This document shows, in pieces, positions 29,646 to 37,060 of a stretch of 40,777 bases of DNA (its first letter is position 1; each line of letters starts with the position of its first letter). The notes beneath the pieces are model-generated. The model did no database searches and had not been told where the DNA came from. It saw only the letters and a list, made by a program, of their open reading frames with translations. The stretch is from assembly GCA_964196325.1 (NCBI GenBank), contig CAXMST010000001.1:1-40777 (forward strand), written 5' to 3'. The position numbers were made by a program, and so were the translations under genes. Source of the DNA: CAXMST01 sp964196325 (GTDB lineage Bacteria; Actinomycetota; Thermoleophilia; Solirubrobacterales; 70-9).

Positions 29646-30950
29646 TCAGCCGGCTTCCTTCTCCACCTGGGAGTCGACGACGAGCTTGCCGCCGTCGTAG
29701 TTGTAGACCTCGTAGGTGGCGACCGTCGGATCACCGTTGTCGTCGAGGTCGAGCGGACCGGTGACACCGTTGAAGTCGATGTCCTCACCGTTCCCTAGAG
29801 CGGTGATCGCATCGGCCAACTGGGTGTAGTCGTACTGCGTACCCGGAGCGCTTGCGACCTCTTGGATCTTGCTCTGGATATCAGCACCCTCGCCGGAACC
29901 GGCAGCCACGGCAGCGAGCACGCAGAGCGTCAGGGCATCGAAGTTCTGCCCGTCGAACGTTCCACGCTCCTTCGGCTTGATGCTCGAGTCCGCGTACAGC
30001 GCATCGAATGCATCGCCCACGTCCGTGCCCTCCGGCGTTGCCGGTCGGGTGCCGCTGGCACCGTCGAGAGCCTCGCTCGGAATCGTGTCCGGAATCTCCT
30101 CGAATGCGAGACCGTCGGCGGTGAACATCTTGGTGGCGTCGAAATCGCCCGTGCGGACGAGAGCGTCACCAACCTTGCCGTACGGATCCTCGAAATCGAT
30201 GATCACGAAACCATCGGGACCACCAGCGACGATGTCGGCTGCCTCAGAGTCATAGGAGGCTGCCTCCACGTCGTAGAGGACCGGACCATTGATCGTGCCA
30301 CCGTTGGCGGCAAATGCCTCCGAGAACTGGGTGGCGATGCCCTCACCGTAGGCGTCATTGCGGGCCGCGACCGAAATCGTGGCATCCGCGCCGAACTTAT
30401 CGGCGACTGCGTCAGCCAGTACCTGGCCCTGCAGCGCGTCCGACGGAGCCGTGCGGAACACGAAGCCGTCATCAGGCAGATTCGTGATCTCCGGGCTCGT
30501 CGATGCCGGCGAGATCAGCGGTACCTGCTGCGTCGCGGCAACGGACTGACCCACGGGAATCGTGTCGGCGGAGGCCCAGGCCCCAGCGAGGCACGAAGCA
30601 CCGCCCGAAATCAACTGGTTGGCCGCCTGTACGGAAGCCTGTGGCTTGGTCTCGGTATCACCGACCGCCAGATCGGCGAGCGTGATCTCGGAGCCGGCCG
30701 CGGCGAGTGCTTCACTGGCCTGCTCGACTGCCAACTGTGCTGTCTTCTCGCCCGCGGGCGCGAAGATCGATAGATCGCCAGTCTGTGGGACCAATGCACC
30801 CAGACTGAGCTCGAACGCGGCGGACGATGTGTCCTCACCGCCGCCTGAATCTGAGTCATCACCTGAGTCATCATCCCCACATGCGGCTGCGCCAAGCGAA
30901 AGCGCTGTCACAGCCCCAGCGATTGCAAGCAGCTTTCTACTGCCTCTCAT
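29646..30950 (-). CDS. livK: Branched-chain amino-acid-binding lipoprotein (ABC substrate-binding protein)
   Basis: 434 aa from ATG 30950, which has Shine-Dalgarno GAGGAG. A lipoprotein signal ends 'LSLGAAACGDDD' (Cys24), followed by a Ser/Asp/Gly linker. The type I periplasmic-binding fold starts at 'LSLGALVPQTGDLSIFAPAG'. 'ISPASTSPEITN', 'RNDAYGEGIATQFSEAF' and 'FDGQNFDALTLCVLAAVAAG' are characteristic of HAAT binding proteins. It should deliver ligand to LivHMGF but is on the opposite strand, converging on livF. It probably has its own strong promoter and 5' hairpin, which fits the excess of binding protein over permease. Confidence 0.93.
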   Translation of the reverse strand: MRGSRKLLAIAGAVTALSLGAAACGDDDSGDDSDSGGGEDTSSAAFELSLGALVPQTGDLSIFAPAGEKTAQLAVEQASEALAAAGSEITLADLAVGDTETKPQASVQAANQLISGGASCLAGAWASADTIPVGQSVAATQQVPLISPASTSPEITNLPDDGFVFRTAPSDALQGQVLADAVADKFGADATISVAARNDAYGEGIATQFSEAFAANGGTINGPVLYDVEAASYDSEAADIVAGGPDGFVIIDFEDPYGKVGDALVRTGDFDATKMFTADGLAFEEIPDTIPSEALDGASGTRPATPEGTDVGDAFDALYADSSIKPKERGTFDGQNFDALTLCVLAAVAAGSGEGADIQSKIQEVASAPGTQYDYTQLADAITALGNGEDIDFNGVTGPLDLDDNGDPTVATYEVYNYDGGKLVVDSQVEKEAG

Positions 30951-31007
30951 AGATTCTCCTCTCTCTCTTTCCCCCGACGGGCTACGAAGGCCGTAACGGG
31001 GCCGTAC

Positions 31008-31039
31008 GTCCGTGCATGGCTTCAAGCCACACACGGGAC
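31008..31039 (-). promoter_or_regulatory. 5'-end stem-loop of the livK mRNA
   Basis: On the minus strand GTCCCGTG and CACGGAC flank an inner stem TGGC/GCCA with loop TTGAA, giving a long, nearly continuous hairpin. It begins about 7 nt after the predicted livK -10 box, i.e. at the very 5' end of the transcript, and lies about 60 nt upstream of the Shine-Dalgarno. A 5'-terminal hairpin like this is typically mRNA-stabilising. Confidence 0.5.
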
Positions 31040-31045
31040 CGGTCC

Positions 31046-31074
31046 AACATAGCCAAATTGTGCGGCCTGTGTTA
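31046..31074 (-). promoter_or_regulatory. Possible livK promoter
   Basis: The minus strand has TAACAC (-35-like, 31074-31069), a 17-bp spacer and TATGTT (-10, 31051-31046). The start would fall near 31039, the first base of the stem-loop. The -35 is a poor match, so the assignment rests on the -10, the spacing and the hairpin position. Confidence 0.4.
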
Positions 31075-31117
31075 GCTCGTCCGCCATTTCGGCGGGGCTC
31101 CGTCTGTAGCCCTGTTC

Positions 31118-31618
31118 CTAGACGGTCCCTTCGCCTGGACCGGGCAGCGCGGGCTCTTCTTCCCCCTCATTGGGCACGCGGCGCCACTCGGTGATCTTGC
31201 CGTCCTCAATCAGGAAGGCGGTCGAGGCGCTGCCCCCGACCCCCGGGCCGCAGTTCCCCCCGGGCCGTTCGGTCAGGGTGAATCTGGCGATCGTGGTCCC
31301 GTCGCCGCCGTCCTCGGTTGAGACAACCTCGGCTCCGCACGGCAGGGATTCGTTGAAGGCGACGGCATCTTCGAGCGTCTCGATCTGAATCTCGATGAGA
31401 CCATTTTCAGCCACGCTGGGCAGGGCGAAGAACTGAGCCGCGCCGCTGGCGTCACCACCGGCCAGGGTCTCGGCCCAAGCTGTGATCACCGCAGCATCGT
31501 CGTCCACAGAAGGCTCGGAGTCGTCGTCCCCACCGCAGCCGATCGCGGCCAGTGCAAGCAGCAGCAGCGGCAGGAGTCCGAGGAGCGCTCTGCGGTGGTA
31601 TCTTCTTGACACGAACAT
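31118..31618 (-). CDS. Small lipoprotein with NTF2/SnoaL-like domain
   Basis: 166 aa. A basic N-terminus and hydrophobic stretch lead to the lipobox 'LALAAIGCGG' (Cys28), followed by an acidic linker and a domain of about 105 aa beginning 'AAVITAWAETLAGGDASGAA'. The alpha-then-beta layout ('ETLEDAVAFNES', 'ARFTLTERP', 'TAFLIEDGKITEWRRVP') fits an NTF2-like cone fold, with two Cys that may pair. No catalytic residues are evident. The ATG lies inside the LexA box of the divergent imuB promoter, and TAGGGC sits 6 nt before it, so its own transcription may also be SOS-controlled. Confidence 0.75.
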   Translation of the reverse strand: MFVSRRYHRRALLGLLPLLLLALAAIGCGGDDDSEPSVDDDAAVITAWAETLAGGDASGAAQFFALPSVAENGLIEIQIETLEDAVAFNESLPCGAEVVSTEDGGDGTTIARFTLTERPGGNCGPGVGGSASTAFLIEDGKITEWRRVPNEGEEEPALPGPGEGTV

Positions 31619-31634
31619 ATGTTCGCCCTAGGAC
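31606..31634 (+). promoter_or_regulatory. SOS promoter of imuB-dnaE2 with LexA box filling the spacer
   Basis: A perfect -35 TTGACA (31606-31611), a 17-bp spacer and a -10-like TAGGAC (31629-31634). The spacer contains CGAACATATGTTCG (31612-31625), a perfect palindrome and an exact match to the Gram-positive LexA consensus CGAACRNRYGTTCG. LexA bound here would block RNA polymerase directly. The imuB ATG follows the -10 by 9 nt with no Shine-Dalgarno, so the mRNA is probably leaderless. The palindrome also contains the start codon of the divergent lipoprotein gene. Confidence 0.85.
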
Positions 31635-31643
31635 GTCTCCATC

Positions 31644-32852
31644 ATGATCGTCGGCTCTCTGCTCATTCCGCGCTTCTCCTTGATCGCTGCACTTGGTGAT
31701 CGTAGGGAGATGCTGGCAGAGCCGGCCGTCCTGGCTCCTGATCCCGGCGCTGAGCAACTGATCGGTGAGACCAGCGGAGCGGCCGAGGCATACGGGGTTC
31801 GTCCCGGAATGGTTCTCTCGGAGGCGCTTGCCCGCTGCCCGCGCCTGTCGCTGATCCCCCCCGACCCCGGCCGGGCGGAGCTGCTGTGGGAGCGCTCACT
31901 ACAAGCGCTGGAGGGGATCGGGGCGGAGGTCGAACCGGCCCGGCCCGGAGAGGTCTTCTTCGCGATCGGAGGTCTGCTCGGCCTCTGGGGTCTGGAGCCG
32001 GAGGGCGTCCTCAACAAGGCTGCCCGTTCGATCGACTCGCCCGCCCGAGCGGGCGCGGGCCCGACCCGATTCTGCGCTTACGCGGCGGCGAGCACGTCCA
32101 GGGTCCGGCGCCGGCGCCCGTTGGTGATCTCCGCCGCATTGGCGCGCAGCTTCCTGCAGCCCCTGGAGATCGGCCTGCTGCGCAATCGACTCCCGGGCCC
32201 CAGACAGGCCGCCCTGCGGCTGGTCGAGACTCTGGAGCGGCTCGGGGTTGCGACTCTTGGCGATCTCGCCGGCCTGCCTCGGGTGGCCGTTGCGGATCGC
32301 TTCGGCGGACTGGGCCTGAGGGCCCATGATCTTGCCTGCGGCAGCGACCATCCGCTGCGCCCGCGACGCCCGCACGAGGAGCTGCTGGCAGCGCTCGGGC
32401 TACCCGAGGCCGCCTACGGGACCCAGCTCGACCGCGCCCTGGAGCTATTGGTGGAGCGACTGGTCGCCGATCCCCGCCGCCGCGGGCGGACGATCCGCTC
32501 GCTGCGACTCGAAGCCCAGCTCGCGGGTGGGGGGAGCTGGCAGGCCAAGGTTCCGATGCGCAGTGCCACGGCTGCCCCCGAGCGTCTGCTGCTGGCGCTG
32601 GGGCCGAAGTTGGCGCAGCTGCCCGCTCCGGTCTCGACCCTGGCGCTGCGAGCTCTCGAGCTGGGCCCGGAGGGGGCCGCACAGCTCAGCCTCGCCGACG
32701 AGCGGGGGGATCGTCGCCGTGAGCAGCTCTCCGAGGCCACCCGCCAGGCGCGTGCCGCGGCCGGGCGCGACGCACTGTTGCGCGTGGTCGAGGTCGAGGT
32801 CGACTCCCGCATCCCGGAGCGCCGGGCAATGCTCGTCCCGCACAGCTCGTGA
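31644..32852 (+). CDS. imuB: ImuB-like inactive Y-family polymerase (mutasome clamp adaptor)
   Basis: 402 aa with Y-family layout: an N-terminal palm/finger 'ETSGAAEAYGVRPGMVLSEA', 'RCPRLSLIPPD' and a helix-hairpin-helix-like 'LGVATLGDLAGLPRVAVADR', then a little-finger region. The first catalytic Asp (MDxDxFFA in active enzymes) is absent: the strand reads 'SLLIPRFSLIAAL'. The second site reads 'PGEVFFAIGGL' instead of SIDE, so it should not polymerise DNA. A beta-clamp motif candidate 'QLSLAD' lies at residue 347. This matches ImuB, which links DnaE2 to the clamp during SOS mutagenesis. The start codon lies just after an SOS promoter. Confidence 0.85.
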   Translation: MIVGSLLIPRFSLIAALGDRREMLAEPAVLAPDPGAEQLIGETSGAAEAYGVRPGMVLSEALARCPRLSLIPPDPGRAELLWERSLQALEGIGAEVEPARPGEVFFAIGGLLGLWGLEPEGVLNKAARSIDSPARAGAGPTRFCAYAAASTSRVRRRRPLVISAALARSFLQPLEIGLLRNRLPGPRQAALRLVETLERLGVATLGDLAGLPRVAVADRFGGLGLRAHDLACGSDHPLRPRRPHEELLAALGLPEAAYGTQLDRALELLVERLVADPRRRGRTIRSLRLEAQLAGGGSWQAKVPMRSATAAPERLLLALGPKLAQLPAPVSTLALRALELGPEGAAQLSLADERGDRRREQLSEATRQARAAAGRDALLRVVEVEVDSRIPERRAMLVPHSS

Positions 32853-33112
32853 ACGCTCCGCCGCCCTCCGGCTTCGCCCTGTACCGACCCAGGGCGGTCG
32901 CGGTCGGCGCCAGGGAAGGGACCCCGATCACGGTTGGAGATCGCCGGCTCCGGGTCGAGGCGATCCGCGAGGAGTGGCTGATCGAGGATCGTTGGTGGAC
33001 CCGGGAGGTCCTACGCCGCCACTACTTCGAGCTGGTGCTCGAGGGCGGTCGCTGCCTGACCGTCTTCCACGATCTGGCGGGGGGAGGCTGGTTTGAGCAA
33101 CGCGCCTTCTAG
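32849..33112 (+). CDS. DUF6504-like small protein in the mutasome operon
   Basis: 87 aa from a GTG overlapping the imuB stop (GTGA). Its end overlaps dnaE2 by 20 bp, so it is translationally coupled to both. The core 'VGDRRLRVEAIREEWLIEDR', 'WWTREVLRRHYFELVLEGG' and 'CLTVFHDLAGGGWF' resembles the small beta-rich DUF6504 proteins that accompany imuB/dnaE2 in actinobacteria (family named from memory). Its role in mutagenesis is unknown. The usual ImuA/ImuA' partner is not in the window, so this protein could take part of that role. That is a guess. Confidence 0.7.
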   Translation: MNAPPPSGFALYRPRAVAVGAREGTPITVGDRRLRVEAIREEWLIEDRWWTREVLRRHYFELVLEGGRCLTVFHDLAGGGWFEQRAF

Positions 33113-36100
33113 CTATGTAGAGCTGCACGCCCACTCCGCCTTCTCCTTCCTGGATGGAGCCTCGCTGCCCGAGGAGTTGGCGGCGACGGCGGCCAGGCTC
33201 GGCTACGAGGCGATCGCGCTCACCGACCACGATGGGATCTGGGGTTCGATGGAGCACGCCCAGGCTTGCCGGGGCCTCGGCGTCAGGCCGATAACCGGTA
33301 CCGAGCTGACGGTCGCCGCTCCCGGTTTCCCCCTGCCTTCGGAGCCGTATCGCGGCAACTGTCCGCCCGGCTGCTTCCACCTGACCCTTCTGGTCGAGAC
33401 CCCGAGCGGCTACCGCAACCTCTGCCGGCTGCTCACGATCGCGCATGCCCATACCCGCGGCTGGACGGACCGCGACGAGCTCGGGGAGCCGGCGGCGCCG
33501 AGCGCGCGTCGGCATGACCTGATCCATCCCGCCCTACCGTTCTCCGAGCTGCAGCGCCACTCGGAGGGATTGGTCTGTCTTTCGGGGTGCGCCGGCGACG
33601 GTGCTCTGGCCGGGCGCGTGCGGCGCGGCGATCATCGTGGCGCCGAGCGGATCGGCCGGCGACTGCTTGCGATCTTCGGCCCCGATCACCTCCGCGTGGA
33701 GCTGCAGCGACCGCTTTGGCATGGGGATCGGAGCCGCAATCGGAGGCTGGTCGAACTCGCCAGGATCCTCGGGGTGCCGGCCATCGCCACCGGCAACGTC
33801 CACTACCACGATCGCCGCCGGGCACCCCTGCAGGATGCGCTGCTGGCCGCCCGGATGCTCGGCACCCTGGAGTCGACCGAGCCTCACCGGCGTGGAAACG
33901 GAGCCTGCTTTTTGGCTCCCGCCGAGCGCATGGCTGAACGCTTTTCGGAGCATCCCGACGCGGTCATCGAGACCGGGCGCTTGGCGCAGCGGCTGCGCTT
34001 CGACCTGAACCGCGACCTCGGCTATCGCTACCCCGGCTCGGAGGACCCCGACGCCGATCGTGACCTGCTCGCGGCCTGTCGGGCGCGATTCGGCGAGCGC
34101 TACGACGGCACCCCCGAGCGGGCCGAGGCCGAGCGACGCCTGGAGGAAGAGCTGAGGGTGATCGCGGGGCTGGGACTCTCGGGCTTCTTCCTGCTGCACC
34201 GCGATCTGCTGGAGCTGGCGCGTGAGGTCGCGGTCGAGGTGCGCGGGGCCTCGGCGGCGCGGGCGCTGCTGCCGCCCGGACGGGGGCGCGGCTCCTCGGT
34301 CAGTTCGGTCGTCTGTTATCTGACCGGCCTCTCCCACGTCGATCCGGTCAAGGCGGGGCTGTTCCTCGGCCGCTTTCTCAACGAGGAGATCACCGAGGCA
34401 CCGGATATTGATCTCGACTTTCCCCGGGACGTGCGCGAGGTCTTGATTCCGCGAATCGGGGAGCGCTACGGGGCTGAGCGGGCGGCCCTGGTCGCGGCTT
34501 TCCCGACCTACCGCTCGCGGGGCGCCGTCCGTGACCTCGGATCTGCGCTGGGCCTGCCCCAGGGTGAGATCGAGCGGGTGGCGCGGTCGGTGGATGTCTA
34601 TGGCTCAGGCGAGCTCGAGCGCGAGCTGGCCGAGGCGATCGGTGAGCGGCGCGCTCGCTCGGAGCGCTGGCTGGCGCTTGTCGGCCTAGCGCACGAGTCG
34701 CGCGGCCTACCGCGTCACGCCTCCCAACATCCGGGCGGGATGGTGCTCTCCACCAGCCCCCTGATCGACCTCTGCCCAACGGTGCCGGCTGCGATGGAGG
34801 GCCGTCGAATCGTCCAGTGGGACAAGGACTCCTGCGCCGATGCCGGCTTTTTGAAGATCGACCTGCTTGGGCTGGGCATGCTCTCTGCGGTCGAGCGCAC
34901 CGTCGATGAGGTCGCTCGGGCCCGCGGAGAGCAGATCGACCTCTCGCGGATTCCGCTCGATGATCCAGAGGTCTATGCGGCGATCAAGCGGGCTGAGACC
35001 ACCGGCGTCTTCCAGATCGAGAGCCGCGCTCAGATGCAGATGCTGCCGCGCTCGCTGCCCGAGAACATCGAGGACCTGACGGTGCAGGTGGCGCTGGTTC
35101 GTCCCGGCCCGATCCAGGGCGGTGCCGTCCACCCCTACCTGGAGCGCAAGCGCCGCCTGCGCGAGGATCCGGACTACGCGGTTCCCTATGAGCACCCGTC
35201 GCTGGAGCCGATCCTCTCCGACACGCTCGGCGCGATCGTCTTTCAGGATCAGGTGATTCAGGTGGCAATGGCGCTGGCGGGATTCAGCGCCGGCGAGGCC
35301 GAGGGGTTGCGGCGGGCGATGAGTCGCAAGCGTTCAGCGGAGGCCCTGGACGCTTATCGGGAGCGCTTCGTCACGGGCGCGATCGCGAACGGCGTCGAGC
35401 TCGAGGTCGCCGAACGGGTCTACGACCAGGTCAAGGGCTTCGCCGGCTTTGGCTTTCCCAAATCACACGCAGCGGCCTTCGGCCTGCTGGCTTACCAGTC
35501 GACCTGGCTGCGGGTCCACTACGGGCCCGAGTTCCTCTGCGCGCTGCTGAACGAGCAGCCGATGGGCTTCTACCCACCCGATGCGCTCGCGCACGAGGCC
35601 CAGCGACGCGGGATCACGGTGCTCGGGCCCCATGTGAACAGAAGCGACGTGTTCTGCCTGACCGAGCCGCAGGGTGATCGCGGCGGCCTCGCTGTGCGCA
35701 CCGGCCTCGGGTACGTGGCGGGCCTGGCCCGCGCTGACGCCGAGGCGGTGATGGCCGAGCGCCGCGAACGCGGACCCTACGTCGATCTCGCTGATCTCGC
35801 GGCGCGCTCGGGAGCCAGCCGCGACGGCCTCGAGCGGCTCGCCTGGGCCAATGCCTGTAGCGGCCTCTCCGGCCGGCTTCCCGACGCCAACTCCGATCCG
35901 ACGGCCGGTTCGCGGCGTGCGGACCTGTGGTCCCTGGGCATCGCGCGGGGGGCGCGCCACTTCGGGAGCAGTGAGCAGCTGGCCCTGCCGCTGCCGCTAC
36001 CCGAGGCCCCTGAGCTTGCGCCGCAGACTCCCTGGGAGCGGGTCACCTCCGACTATGCCGCGACTGGCCTGTCGCTGGCGATGCATCCCCTGGCGCTGAT

Positions 36101-36527
36101 GCGCCCCGAGCTCGATCCCGCCACGGCGAGCAGCGCCGACCTGGTCCGGATTGCGGACGGGGCCCCAATCACGATCGCCGGGATGACCGTCGCCCGCCAG
36201 CGGCCGGCCACCGCCAACGGGGTCGTGTTCATGCTGCTCGAGGACGAGTGGGGCATGACCAATGTGGTCATCCTCCCCCCCGTCTACGAGCGTCATCGAC
36301 TGCTGATCCGCACGGCCGGCTTTGTCTCGGTCGTCGGTCGACTCGAGCGCCGGGAGGGCGTCGTCAACGTCCTTGCCGAACACCTGGTTGAACTCGAGCG
36401 GCCCGACCTGCCGCTCGCCGAGGTCCGCCAGATCGAACCTGCCGCCGAACGAGAGACCGGCGGCCGGATCGCTGATCTCGGTGCTGTCCTGCCCGCCGCG
36501 CACAGCTTTGGGAGGCGGGGCCGATGA
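33093..36527 (+). CDS. dnaE2: Error-prone DNA polymerase III alpha-like subunit DnaE2
   Basis: 1144 aa from a TTG with Shine-Dalgarno GGGGGAGG. The PHP domain (1 to about 210) has 'YVELHAHSAFSFLDG', 'ALTDHDGIWG', 'VCLSGCAGDG' and 'ATGNVHYHDRR'. The polymerase domain has 'PGRGRGSSVSSVVCYLTGLS', the catalytic pair in 'APDIDLDFPRDVREVL' (about 438/440) and the third Asp in 'FLKIDLLGLGML' (about 589). 'VQVALVRPGPIQGGAVHPYL' and 'KGFAGFGFPKSHAAAFGLLA' are typical. An OB-fold follows near the end ('PITIAGMTVARQRPATANG'). No tau-binding tail is present, which fits DnaE2 rather than DnaE1. It performs translesion synthesis in SOS with ImuB. Confidence 0.95.
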   Translation: MSNAPSSYVELHAHSAFSFLDGASLPEELAATAARLGYEAIALTDHDGIWGSMEHAQACRGLGVRPITGTELTVAAPGFPLPSEPYRGNCPPGCFHLTLLVETPSGYRNLCRLLTIAHAHTRGWTDRDELGEPAAPSARRHDLIHPALPFSELQRHSEGLVCLSGCAGDGALAGRVRRGDHRGAERIGRRLLAIFGPDHLRVELQRPLWHGDRSRNRRLVELARILGVPAIATGNVHYHDRRRAPLQDALLAARMLGTLESTEPHRRGNGACFLAPAERMAERFSEHPDAVIETGRLAQRLRFDLNRDLGYRYPGSEDPDADRDLLAACRARFGERYDGTPERAEAERRLEEELRVIAGLGLSGFFLLHRDLLELAREVAVEVRGASAARALLPPGRGRGSSVSSVVCYLTGLSHVDPVKAGLFLGRFLNEEITEAPDIDLDFPRDVREVLIPRIGERYGAERAALVAAFPTYRSRGAVRDLGSALGLPQGEIERVARSVDVYGSGELERELAEAIGERRARSERWLALVGLAHESRGLPRHASQHPGGMVLSTSPLIDLCPTVPAAMEGRRIVQWDKDSCADAGFLKIDLLGLGMLSAVERTVDEVARARGEQIDLSRIPLDDPEVYAAIKRAETTGVFQIESRAQMQMLPRSLPENIEDLTVQVALVRPGPIQGGAVHPYLERKRRLREDPDYAVPYEHPSLEPILSDTLGAIVFQDQVIQVAMALAGFSAGEAEGLRRAMSRKRSAEALDAYRERFVTGAIANGVELEVAERVYDQVKGFAGFGFPKSHAAAFGLLAYQSTWLRVHYGPEFLCALLNEQPMGFYPPDALAHEAQRRGITVLGPHVNRSDVFCLTEPQGDRGGLAVRTGLGYVAGLARADAEAVMAERRERGPYVDLADLAARSGASRDGLERLAWANACSGLSGRLPDANSDPTAGSRRADLWSLGIARGARHFGSSEQLALPLPLPEAPELAPQTPWERVTSDYAATGLSLAMHPLALMRPELDPATASSADLVRIADGAPITIAGMTVARQRPATANGVVFMLLEDEWGMTNVVILPPVYERHRLLIRTAGFVSVVGRLERREGVVNVLAEHLVELERPDLPLAEVRQIEPAAERETGGRIADLGAVLPAAHSFGRRGR

Positions 36528-36576
36528 GCGCGCAGCCCCCCTCGCGGGCGCCTGGCGCGGAGCGTCCTCGTAGTGC

Positions 36577-36596
36577 CCTGCAGGATCCCTTGCAGG
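36577..36596 (+). terminator. Weak hairpin downstream of dnaE2
   Basis: CCTGCA (36577-36582) pairs with TGCAGG (36591-36596) across the 8-nt loop GGATCCCT, 50 nt after the dnaE2 stop. TTGGGG follows, not a U-run, so it may be a pause or RNA 3'-end structure rather than an efficient terminator. Confidence 0.3.
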
Positions 36597-36638
36597 TTGG
36601 GGCCTCCGTCCGGACGCGCCCCTACCTTGGCGATCGAG

Positions 36639-36872
36639 ATGAACGGAGCGAGCATCAGACTGATTGATCGGATCGCGGACCGGGTGGACCTGGCCGTCGA
36701 CCTGCTCACCCTGGGCCAGTATGGCCTGCAGTGGGATGAATCGAGCTCCGTGCCCGAGGCTGGTTGTGAGGGGGGCGCTCGCTACCGCGGGCGCCGGGAG
36801 GCCCCTCCGCCGGCCCGAGGCCCCGGCTGCGATGCCCACGGGCGCGGCGTTCGACCGCAGCCGGCCGGCTGA
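36639..36872 (+). CDS. Possible small protein, 77 aa
   Basis: ATG 36639 opens 'MNGASIRLIDRIADRVDLAV' and continues 'DLLTLGQYGLQWDESS', a plausible helical domain. It is followed by about 40 residues of Gly/Arg/Pro-rich sequence with two Cys. TACCTT lies 10 nt before the ATG, consistent with the leaderless-type starts elsewhere in the window. No Shine-Dalgarno is evident. The first 35 codons look protein-like, but the tail looks like translated noncoding GC-rich DNA, so the gene may be truncated or run into the repeat element. No family was recognised. Confidence 0.4.
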   Translation: MNGASIRLIDRIADRVDLAVDLLTLGQYGLQWDESSSVPEAGCEGGARYRGRREAPPPARGPGCDAHGRGVRPQPAG

Positions 36873-36892
36873 CGGGCTGCCCTCCCCGACCC

Positions 36893-37060
36893 TGGATGAA
36901 TGATTCCTATTCCCGCACCCACGGCTGACGCAGCTGACGGCTGCGCCGGATCACCGCTCACGACCTTGCCCGTAGCTCCGCTACGAGCTGCGGCCGCGCG
37001 CGGCGCGCGGCTTGGTCAGCCGCGCCCCCGTGGGCACGGTCATTCGGAATCAGTCATCTA
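36893..37060. repeat. 168-bp element bounded by inverted copies B and C of the stop-linked repeat
   Basis: The left end (plus strand) reads TGGATGAATGATTCC and the right end (minus strand) reads TAGATGACTGATTCC, so the segment has imperfect terminal inverted repeats. Matching GC-rich blocks (CCCACGG and GGCTGAC) are repeated in the arms. The centre contains the inverted repeat CGTAGC/GCTACG (36971-36984) and a CG-rich run. The right end includes the TAG stop of the M28 gene. It carries no ORF worth calling. It could be a non-autonomous mobile element or a bidirectional terminator between convergent genes. Apart from this element and the small ORF, I see nothing in 36528-37057. Confidence 0.55.

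Noticed and set aside
36524..36667. 47-codon ORF overlapping the dnaE2 stop (ATGA)
   Set aside because: The overlap is tempting, but the peptide is low-complexity with no Shine-Dalgarno, and it is overlapped by the better candidate at 36639.
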